From NCBI GenBank assembly GCA_031271865.1, contig JAISUW010000061.1, forward strand, positions 1 to 46,716: a DNA stretch of 46,716 nucleotides. The letters run 5' to 3'. Position 1 is the stretch's first letter. The number at the start of each line of letters is the position of its first letter. Source of the DNA: Oscillospiraceae bacterium (lineage in GTDB: Bacteria; Bacillota; Clostridia; Oscillospirales; Acutalibacteraceae). Of the stretch, positions 40,464-46,716 are shown in pieces. A program made the position numbers and the translations under genes. The notes beneath the pieces are model-generated. The model was not told the DNA's origin and ran no database searches. It was given only the letters and a program-made list of their open reading frames with translations.

Positions 40464-43136
40464 ATGAAACCGACGGTATATACGGTTGCCACCGCGCACT
40501 TGGATACCTCTTGGCATTGGCCGCTACAGAAGACCATTGCCGAATACCTCCCGCGCACCTTTCGGGACAACTTCGCCCTCCTGGAGAAGTACCCGGATTA
40601 CCGCTTCAGCTTTGAGGGGGCTTACCGCTATGCCCTGCTGGAGGAGCATTACCCGGAGCTGTTTGCCGAACTGCCGAAATACATTGCGCAAGGCCGCTGG
40701 CATTGCGGCGGGGCGGCTTACGAAAACGGCGATGTCAACAGCCCCTCCCCGGAGGGTCTGCTGCGTAACTTTATGTATGGGCAACGGTACTTCCGGCAGA
40801 AGTTCGGCGTGGAATCCAACGAGGCTTACCTGCCGGATTGCTTCGGCTTCGGGCCTGCCTTTCCGTCTGTCTGCGCCCATGCGGGGCTCAACGGCTTCGC
40901 AACCCAGAAGCTGACGTGGGGCTCCTGCGCGGATGTGCCTTTCCCCTTCGGCCGCTGGCGCGGTCCGGACGGTAAGGAGATCTTTGTCGTCACCAATGGG
41001 GGAACCTATGTCCGCGTGTTTACCCAAGAGATTCGCAAGCTCCCGACGGTCAAACGCCGCCTTTCCCGCGCCGCCAAACAATGCAGCTTCCCTGCCGCCT
41101 ATATCTTCCACGGCGTCGGCGACCAGGGTGGGGCTCCCAAAGAAGTCAGTGTCAAATCCGTTATGGATAGCCTCGCGAAGAACAGCGCAGAAGATGTCCA
41201 AGTCCTCTCCGCTGACGGGGGGCAGCTCTTCCGCGATCTCGCCGCCCTCCCGCCCGCGCAGCAGAAGCGCCTCCCCGTCTACCAAGGCGGCTGGCTGCTC
41301 CAAAGCCACGGCGTCGGTTCCTATACCGCCCGAACCTGGTCCAAACGCTGGACCAAAATCGGTGAGCAGCTCGCTGATACCGCCGAACGGCTGTCTTCCT
41401 TTGCCCTCTCTCTCGGCCTGCTCCCCTACCCGCGCCGGGAGCTCGAGCTTGCCTGGAAGCAGATCATTGTCCACCATTTCCATGACGACATCACCGGGAC
41501 CGGGAATGAGGAGAATTATTTAATTAATTGGTCCGACCTCCAGCGTGCCTGCGCCGGGTTCTATACAATCGCAAGTAATGCCGCCGCCGCCCTCAGCGCA
41601 CAGTTGAACGGCTCTTTTATCACCGGACACCCCGTGGCTATTGCCAACCCCGCAGCCTTTGCGCGGACTGTCACGGTCAGTGTGCCGCTGCCCGGCGGGG
41701 CAGGGAATTCAATGATTCATGGGTTCACGGCAGACGGCGCTGCGGTGCCGTGCGGTGCCGCCGCCGACGGGCGGAATGCTGTGGTATCTGTACCTATGGA
41801 GCCGCTTTCTGTGAAACTTGTGGACCTGCGGCGATTCGATTCGCCCTTTGCCGGGGAGCGAGATGTGTCCGTAAGCGAGCGTACGCTCGAAAATTCATTC
41901 ATTCGTGCGGTTTTGGATGAAGACGGGGATATTGTTTCCATCTACGATAAGATACAGAACCGCGAAACTCTCCGCGCCCCTGTGCGCATTGCCCTGCTGG
42001 ATTTCCAAGGATCTGTGATTTGGCCGCAGTGGGAGTTGGATTACCCGGAGACCATGCGGGAACCGGCTGCCTATGCCGCCAACCCGACTTTCCGCATTGT
42101 TGAGAATACGCCCGCCCGTGTTGCGATAGAAGTCGCGCGTACCGCGCGCGGTTCCGCTTTCCGGCAGGTGGTGTCTCTTGCCGCCGGCGATGATACCCTG
42201 CGCGTGGAGAACGAAATTCATTGGTCCTCCCCGCGCACGCTCTGTAAGATAGACATCCAAGGCAGTGCAGGCTCGGAGAAAGCCACCTTTGACTTAGGGT
42301 TGGGCGTTGCGCGCTACGGAACCTCGAGTGCCCGTCGCTACGAAGTCCCGGCGCAGCAGTGGGCGGATTTGTCCGACAAGGCCGGCGGGCTGTCTGTGCT
42401 GTCCGATTCCCGCGTGGGGTGGGACCATCCGAATAAGCACACCCTGCGCCTGACGGCCGTGTATACCCCCCGTTCCAATTGCCGCGGTAATTCCGGACGG
42501 CTGGATTTCGGGCTGTCGCGTTTTGCCTTCGGTCTGCGGCCGCATGATGCCCATTGGCGCTTGGATACGGTCAAAGCTGCGCAGAGCTTTTGCCAACCCG
42601 CCCTTGCGCTGCCACTCCCGAAGCCACCCGCCGGCAAAGCAGAGAGCCTTTCCTTTATGCAAACCAGCGGGGATTATGCTGTCCGTGCCGTCAAACGCGC
42701 GGAGGACACAGACGAGATTGTGGTGCGCGTTACAGAGATGACGGGTTTCCCGCTTGCGGAGTGCGGGCTGCGGCTTGGGGAGGGCATCACCGCCGTGCGG
42801 GAACTTAACGGCATTGAGGACAAACTGCCCGCCGGGGAGACGGATTACAAGTCCATCGTCAACGGAACGCTTTGCTTCTCCCTGCAACCCTATGCCATCC
42901 GTACCTTTGCGCTGCGCCTTGCTCCCGCTGCGCCGGAAACGGTGCCCTTTGACCCGCTATCCGTGCCTGTCTCCCTGCCCGAGGAGTACGACGCCGCCCG
43001 CTTCCCGGTCGCGAATCTCCTGCCGCCGCTGAACAGCAGAATTGCCAAACAGTCCCCCATGCACCTGCGTGCCGCCGCAGAATGGCTGCGCAATGGGGTC
43101 AATGCCCTGCGTGTCATTCGGCAGTCAGGGACGTAG
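40464..43136 (+). CDS. GH38 alpha-mannosidase
   Basis: This 890-residue protein has the GH38 zinc motif HLDTSWHWP (His12, Asp14). The nucleophile region LPDCFGFGPAF (Asp125, also a zinc ligand in the family) and HHFHDDITGTGNEEN (His337, His338, His340) follow. The C-terminal half is beta-sandwich. It removes alpha-linked mannose from glycans. No signal peptide is visible, so it likely acts in the cytoplasm on imported mannosides. The start ATG 40464 has GAGGTG about 7 bases upstream. An acyltransferase-like gene follows after 64 bases. Confidence 0.88.
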   Translation: MKPTVYTVATAHLDTSWHWPLQKTIAEYLPRTFRDNFALLEKYPDYRFSFEGAYRYALLEEHYPELFAELPKYIAQGRWHCGGAAYENGDVNSPSPEGLLRNFMYGQRYFRQKFGVESNEAYLPDCFGFGPAFPSVCAHAGLNGFATQKLTWGSCADVPFPFGRWRGPDGKEIFVVTNGGTYVRVFTQEIRKLPTVKRRLSRAAKQCSFPAAYIFHGVGDQGGAPKEVSVKSVMDSLAKNSAEDVQVLSADGGQLFRDLAALPPAQQKRLPVYQGGWLLQSHGVGSYTARTWSKRWTKIGEQLADTAERLSSFALSLGLLPYPRRELELAWKQIIVHHFHDDITGTGNEENYLINWSDLQRACAGFYTIASNAAAALSAQLNGSFITGHPVAIANPAAFARTVTVSVPLPGGAGNSMIHGFTADGAAVPCGAAADGRNAVVSVPMEPLSVKLVDLRRFDSPFAGERDVSVSERTLENSFIRAVLDEDGDIVSIYDKIQNRETLRAPVRIALLDFQGSVIWPQWELDYPETMREPAAYAANPTFRIVENTPARVAIEVARTARGSAFRQVVSLAAGDDTLRVENEIHWSSPRTLCKIDIQGSAGSEKATFDLGLGVARYGTSSARRYEVPAQQWADLSDKAGGLSVLSDSRVGWDHPNKHTLRLTAVYTPRSNCRGNSGRLDFGLSRFAFGLRPHDAHWRLDTVKAAQSFCQPALALPLPKPPAGKAESLSFMQTSGDYAVRAVKRAEDTDEIVVRVTEMTGFPLAECGLRLGEGITAVRELNGIEDKLPAGETDYKSIVNGTLCFSLQPYAIRTFALRLAPAAPETVPFDPLSVPVSLPEEYDAARFPVANLLPPLNSRIAKQSPMHLRAAAEWLRNGVNALRVIRQSGT

Positions 43137-43137
43137 G

Positions 43138-43179
43138 CAGTGAATCAATGATCAATGAATCATTGGCAATGAACCATTC
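43138..43179. repeat. Heptanucleotide tract (CAATGA family)
   Basis: Six heptads: CAGTGAA, TCAATGA, TCAATGA, ATCATTG, GCAATGA, ACCATTC. The tract starts one base after the mannosidase stop codon. It includes a small hairpin (CAATGAT/ATCATTG) and ends just before the ribosome binding site of the next gene. Confidence 0.75.
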
Positions 43180-43200
43180 CGTCCGTAAGGAGGCGCAGCG

Positions 43201-44319
43201 TTGGGTAACGAACCGCAAGCCCCGTTGAATACAGGGCGCATTTACCGTTATGACAATATCCGTGCGCTGTGTATCTTCTTTATTGTATTGGCGACATTCT
43301 ATTTTGCCCGCCCCAGTATAAAGTTCGCAGCTTACAATTGGATTGGAAGCCACCGGGCGATAGCGGCTGCCATTGCTATGGCGATGATGTTCACGCTGAC
43401 ACTGTTTGCTTTTGTATCAGGCTGCCTGGCGGCGCGGCACGAACGCGAGCGAGCCGGCTTCTTGAAACGCTTCATCGGCATTGTGCTGTTGTTTCTGTTG
43501 GCCGTCACAGTGACTACGCTTTCCGAGCCGCCGCCGGAGGGCGAGTGGATTACAATCGCGGAAACGCATTACCTCGGCTTCCTTGCCATCGCTATGTTCT
43601 TGGAACAGTGCCTGCAGCGCCTCGCGCCGAAGTGGGCGCTTTTGGTTGTGTTTGTGTCCTGCCTTCTGCTGACCTATGCCGGATTTACGAATGCCATACT
43701 CGGAAAGTCGGTGTATATGCTGCCGGTGTATTTCTTCGGCCGTCTCTGTACGCAGTCGGCGGTGTTTCGGCGAATCACGCAAAAACCGTTGTGGTGGGCG
43801 GGTATAGCGGCGCTCGGTGTGCTGTATACGATTGTATTTCTCCTGCCGCAGCAATTGCGCACAGGTCTGCTGATTCTGGGGGAAACCAACCTGTTGGTCG
43901 CCGGAAACCACACGTGGTTCGTGCCGGTGGGGCGCTTGGCGGCGTATGGCATCGCAGGGATACTCTCGGCGGCGGTGTTCTTTGCCGTTCCTAACCGTCG
44001 GATACCGGGAATCAGTGCCATCGGCGGCAAGACACTGCAAATCTATGTCTTTGCGTACCCACTCGCGCACGTTTGGGCACGTCTTCACCCGCAGAGCCTC
44101 TCCTTTCTTATGGAGTATGAGATAGGCGGACTGCCCCTATTGATTCCGCCGTTCTGTGCCGCCGTGATTTGGCTACTCTCCCGAAAGTGGGTCGGCGTAC
44201 CGCTGCTGCCGGTTCTGAAAGCGGCAGATTGGCTGTCCGAGCAAACCGAACGCCTCCTTGCCTCTTTTGAAAAGAAGTCTCCCGCCGCAAATCCGAAGAA
44301 CAGTAGGAAACGCTCATGA
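43201..44319 (+). CDS. Acyltransferase-3-like membrane protein
   Basis: This 372-residue protein has about ten hydrophobic segments and an N-terminus of the acyltransferase_3 type (RYDNIRALCIFFIVLATFYF). The usual catalytic His after this helix is not at its normal place; the sequence reads VLATFYF. The late block IGGKTLQIYVFAYPLAH keeps the family pattern but also lacks the expected His. It may be a degenerate or altered-function member. It starts at TTG 43201 with AAGGAGG 7 bases upstream, and its stop overlaps the next gene as ATGA. With the mannosidase and the six-hairpin protein it may form a glycan operon. Confidence 0.6.
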   Translation: MGNEPQAPLNTGRIYRYDNIRALCIFFIVLATFYFARPSIKFAAYNWIGSHRAIAAAIAMAMMFTLTLFAFVSGCLAARHERERAGFLKRFIGIVLLFLLAVTVTTLSEPPPEGEWITIAETHYLGFLAIAMFLEQCLQRLAPKWALLVVFVSCLLLTYAGFTNAILGKSVYMLPVYFFGRLCTQSAVFRRITQKPLWWAGIAALGVLYTIVFLLPQQLRTGLLILGETNLLVAGNHTWFVPVGRLAAYGIAGILSAAVFFAVPNRRIPGISAIGGKTLQIYVFAYPLAHVWARLHPQSLSFLMEYEIGGLPLLIPPFCAAVIWLLSRKWVGVPLLPVLKAADWLSEQTERLLASFEKKSPAANPKNSRKRS

Positions 44320-46115
44320 AAACTTCCACTCTCCTCCCCTCCCGTAAAAGCACATTCCTCCCCGCAGAAGAAACCGTTCCGACTTGCGCTGAGAAATTGC
44401 TTGAAAGCGCTTCTGCTGCGCTCCGAGCTTACCCTCTTCCGCTGCCTTTCCGCAAGAAAGACTGCACCTGCGGCTGTGCGGGTGCAGATGGCAGTTTCTG
44501 GCTGGGTGCCCCGAACGGTCTGACTTGGCTGCGGCCGAATGCCCCCGACAAGCGCGACAGGGTATGGTTCTTCTCGGCACCGCGGGATTTGCCGGGCAGT
44601 ACGGTAACAGCGGTTGCCCCCACTTCCCGATCAGAGCATATCTATGATGCCGTGACGGTGCAGACCGACAAAGGATCGGCACGGATTGAAATTGCGGAAC
44701 TGACCGGTGATGAAAAGGCGAACCTCCTCCTCGAAGAGAGCAGGCGCACCGTTGACCGCCGCGGCATGATGAGCGGCAAAGGCTTGCAGGAACCGAGAGC
44801 CTTGGATAAACCCTTGCCCTACCACGAATGCGATAACGACGGCGACTTCGGCTGCGGCTTTGCCATTGCGGAGATTCTGCACTATGCCACGCTGAAGCGC
44901 GAGCTGGGAGAGAACCACCCGGAAACCCGACGCATCCGTGCAATTGCCACGCGCACAGCAGAAGCCATGCTTCTGCTGATGTGGATTCCCTGCCGGGGGG
45001 ACGGCTTCGTTGCACGCACCTATCTTACGCCGGACGAACCGATTCCCGACGGATGGTTTTTCCGCAAGATGGGGGATGGCACATCGGAAGTTGTGGATAC
45101 CCCCCGCGCTGTCCGCGCCGGCCGCGCCGGGCTGCGCATCCCCTGCCCGGAGCAGGTGCCAGCGCGTTTGGCGAAGCTGTACACAGATTTGGGCTATACC
45201 GAAAAGGGTTTGGTCTATAAGGGCGACACATCCAGCGACGAAACGACGCTGCACTTTGCGCACCTGTGGTTTGTGCAGAAGCACTTGGCAGAGGGCGACC
45301 CGGAGTTGGGTGCGTTGGCGTATAATCGCCTGCAAGCCCTGACGCGGCATATCATTACCCATGGCTTCGAGATGCACGATGCGTTCGGGAAGCCGACCAC
45401 ATGGGCGAAGTGGTCGCCGGCGTACTTCACTTGGCCGTCTTTCGGCTGGGCGGATGCACCCAACAATGCGGCAGAGATACTCATGTACCTGCGCGTGGCG
45501 ATGGATGTTGCTGCAGAGCGCGGGGATGCGGTGTTTAGATTGGAAGCGGAGGAGGCATATACGTACCTCCTCTCCAAAGGTTACGCCCGTTTGACAACAC
45601 TCCACCATGACCGCTTCATCCAGACTGCGGCGATAGAGGGACTCGACCTCGTGGAGCATATCATGTTCGGCGACCATATGCTGGCAACCATGGCGTTCTG
45701 GCTGCTGATAACGCTGGAGCCGGAGGAGGATTTAAAAGCTGTCTACCGCGAAGGCTTCGCCTCCTGGCGGTCGTCCATCGGCAGGGAGTTTAACCCGGGC
45801 TATGACTTCCCCTATATCCTCGCCACCGGTGCGGATACGGGGGTGGACTATACGTATTGGTTTGCCCGCTCACCCCTGTCGCGCTTGACTGCCGATGCGG
45901 ATATTGAGAGCCGCCGCGACCTCGCTCGCCGGAAGTATAAGGGCGGCTACATCGAAACTGCGCACCTGCTCCCGGACGATGAGCGCTTCATCGCCAAGTA
46001 TGACCGTAACCCGCGCCGCTGGCAGGGCAGCAGAGGAGAGTGCTTCTGCGAGTCCTGCTACGTCTATACGTTCGCTTGGTGGATCGGGCGGTATTACGGT
46101 ATCATCGAAAACTGA
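44316..46115 (+). CDS. Six-hairpin glycosidase-like protein with partial propeller N-terminus
   Basis: This 599-residue protein has residues ~50-130 resembling one or two blades of a regulator-type beta-propeller (GSFWLGAPNGLTWLRP and DLPGSTVTAVAPT). The main part (~140-590) is helical and looks like an (alpha/alpha)6 barrel, with YKGDTSSDETTLHFAH, FTWPSFGWADAPNNAAE, EHIMFGDHMLATMAFWLL and GGYIETAHLLP. No signal peptide is seen. I cannot assign a substrate, and the catalytic acid pair is not certain. It overlaps the acyltransferase-like gene by 4 bases and so is translationally coupled. Six-hairpin enzymes act on polysaccharides or glycosaminoglycan-like chains, so a glycan role is likely. 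Confidence 0.6.
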   Translation: MKTSTLLPSRKSTFLPAEETVPTCAEKLLESASAALRAYPLPLPFRKKDCTCGCAGADGSFWLGAPNGLTWLRPNAPDKRDRVWFFSAPRDLPGSTVTAVAPTSRSEHIYDAVTVQTDKGSARIEIAELTGDEKANLLLEESRRTVDRRGMMSGKGLQEPRALDKPLPYHECDNDGDFGCGFAIAEILHYATLKRELGENHPETRRIRAIATRTAEAMLLLMWIPCRGDGFVARTYLTPDEPIPDGWFFRKMGDGTSEVVDTPRAVRAGRAGLRIPCPEQVPARLAKLYTDLGYTEKGLVYKGDTSSDETTLHFAHLWFVQKHLAEGDPELGALAYNRLQALTRHIITHGFEMHDAFGKPTTWAKWSPAYFTWPSFGWADAPNNAAEILMYLRVAMDVAAERGDAVFRLEAEEAYTYLLSKGYARLTTLHHDRFIQTAAIEGLDLVEHIMFGDHMLATMAFWLLITLEPEEDLKAVYREGFASWRSSIGREFNPGYDFPYILATGADTGVDYTYWFARSPLSRLTADADIESRRDLARRKYKGGYIETAHLLPDDERFIAKYDRNPRRWQGSRGECFCESCYVYTFAWWIGRYYGIIEN

Positions 46116-46122
46116 TTTTTTC

Positions 46123-46151
46123 TTGCAATTCTTGCCCATTTGTGCTATAAT
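46123..46151 (+). promoter_or_regulatory. Promoter of ruvA
   Basis: TTGCAA at 46123-46128, a 17-base spacer and TATAAT at 46146-46151 with an extended -10 (TGCTATAAT). It begins eight bases past the upstream stop. Confidence 0.88.
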
Positions 46152-46180
46152 GTATATACTCCATTTCAAAGGAATTGCCT

Positions 46181-46716
46181 ATGCTCTATGCACTCACCGG
46201 AACGGTGGAAGCCGTGGAAGAAAACCTCCTCGCCGTCAACTGCAGCGGTGTGGTCTTTGCCTGCGCTTGCTCCGCCAATACCCTACGCGCTGTCGGAAAG
46301 CCCGGGGAGACCGCCACCGTGCGTACTTACCTCTCCGTTCGAGAGGATGCGATGGATTTGTATGCCTTCCATAACGCCGAGGAACTGAAGTGCTTCAAAC
46401 AGCTTATCGCTATTAGCGGCGTCGGCCCCAAAGCCGCACTTCGCCTGCTCTCCGCTTTTACCACCTCTGCCCTCGCCCAAGCCATCTCCTTGGGCGACAG
46501 CAAAGCCCTTACCCGCGCTGAGGGCGTCGGCGCCAAAATGGCCCAACGGCTCATTGCTGAATTGAAGGATAAGGTTGCAGGGTACCCCGTGGGGGGGGGC
46601 GGCCGCATTGCGGCCGCGGCGGGGGGCCGCCAAGGGGCCCCAGGACACCCCCAGACACAGGGACTCGGTGCGCCTGTTGCCGTATGGTACTCTCCGCGTG
46701 TATCTGCCCCGGCGGG
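46181..46716 (+). CDS. ruvA: Holliday junction DNA helicase subunit RuvA, cut by the window end
   Basis: The first 178 codons are present and the frame is open at the edge. Domain I is MLYALTGTVEAVEENLLAV. The two helix-hairpin-helix motifs are ISGVGPKAALRLLS (near residue 82) and EGVGAKMAQRLIAELKD (near residue 117). RuvA binds the four-way junction and loads RuvB. The linker after ELKDKVAG is unusual, Gly/Ala-rich (GGGGRIAAAAGG), and is encoded by the palindrome at 46599-46617 and flanking G/C runs. Domain III, if present, lies beyond the window or is altered. AAAGGA is the ribosome binding site, 7-8 bases upstream. It is likely the first gene of a ruv operon. Confidence 0.9.
   Translation, partial: MLYALTGTVEAVEENLLAVNCSGVVFACACSANTLRAVGKPGETATVRTYLSVREDAMDLYAFHNAEELKCFKQLIAISGVGPKAALRLLSAFTTSALAQAISLGDSKALTRAEGVGAKMAQRLIAELKDKVAGYPVGGGGRIAAAAGGRQGAPGHPQTQGLGAPVAVWYSPRVSAPA
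46599..46617 (+). repeat. 19-nt palindrome inside ruvA
   Basis: GCGGCCGCATTGCGGCCGC is perfect with one central base and belongs to the family of the array at 32422-32488. It is read in frame as part of a Gly/Ala-rich linker. Confidence 0.88.

Noticed and set aside
44402..44415. Second cre-like sequence TGAAAGCGCTTCTG
   Set aside because: It lies inside the coding start of the six-hairpin gene with no promoter nearby; a chance match cannot be excluded.

Overview
The window looks like chromosome of a fairly GC-rich member of the Clostridia, perhaps an Oscillospirales-type gut anaerobe. This is inferred from gene content: several lipobox lipoproteins, two DegV proteins, a DUF1015 protein, EF-P followed by an acidic zinc-ribbon protein, and many small envelope and glycan enzymes. 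It is also inferred from strong sigma-A promoters of the form TTGCAA/TTGACA-N17-TATAAT. No rRNA, tRNA, phage, intact insertion sequence or CRISPR array was seen. Both window edges cut the chromosome: ruvA runs off the right end, and the left 349 bases are intergenic.

Layout. 350-4210 is a tight three-gene operon behind a consensus promoter: an Lgt-like membrane protein, a B12-binding radical SAM protein and a GT2-like glycosyltransferase. 4234-13699 holds a GH95-like/DUF5703 hydrolase, a secreted protein of unknown function, a GHL10-family glycosidase-like protein, a membrane-anchored N-acetylmuramoyl-L-alanine amidase, a uroporphyrinogen decarboxylase-like protein and a membrane protein whose ribosome binding site lies in a perfect hairpin. 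13781-19195 holds an orphan ParA/Soj, two DegV fatty-acid-binding proteins, a DUF1015 protein and a PflX-like radical SAM protein. 19283-19710 is a HicB-HicA toxin-antitoxin pair. 19797-25042 holds a membrane metallophosphoesterase and mfd.

25197-28648 (minus strand) is a zinc-uptake operon: a small His/Cys membrane protein, ZnuA, ZnuC, ZnuB and a Cys-rich lipoprotein. 28875-30137 is a secreted metallophosphoesterase. 30642-35909 holds thiamine pyrophosphokinase, a Gfo/Idh/MocA oxidoreductase, a DUF5696 lipoprotein and an esterase. A possible gene remnant, efp and its zinc-ribbon neighbour follow. A CPBP protease and a conserved membrane protein are then driven by face-to-face promoters inside a perfect inverted repeat. 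The right end holds a GH38 alpha-mannosidase, an acyltransferase-like membrane protein, a six-hairpin glycosidase-like protein and ruvA.

The most unusual signal is between the genes. Several distinct short repeat systems occupy the intergenic spaces: heptanucleotide tandem tracts placed mostly at stop codons; perfect palindromes centred on TCGCGA or ACGCGT whose arms differ but stay complementary; 19-nt palindromes in an array of period 24, one copy of which lies inside ruvA; a triple 19-20-nt hairpin repeat; and a 24-nt sequence shared downstream of both metallophosphoesterase genes. Function assignments rest on motifs read by eye. No database search was run.
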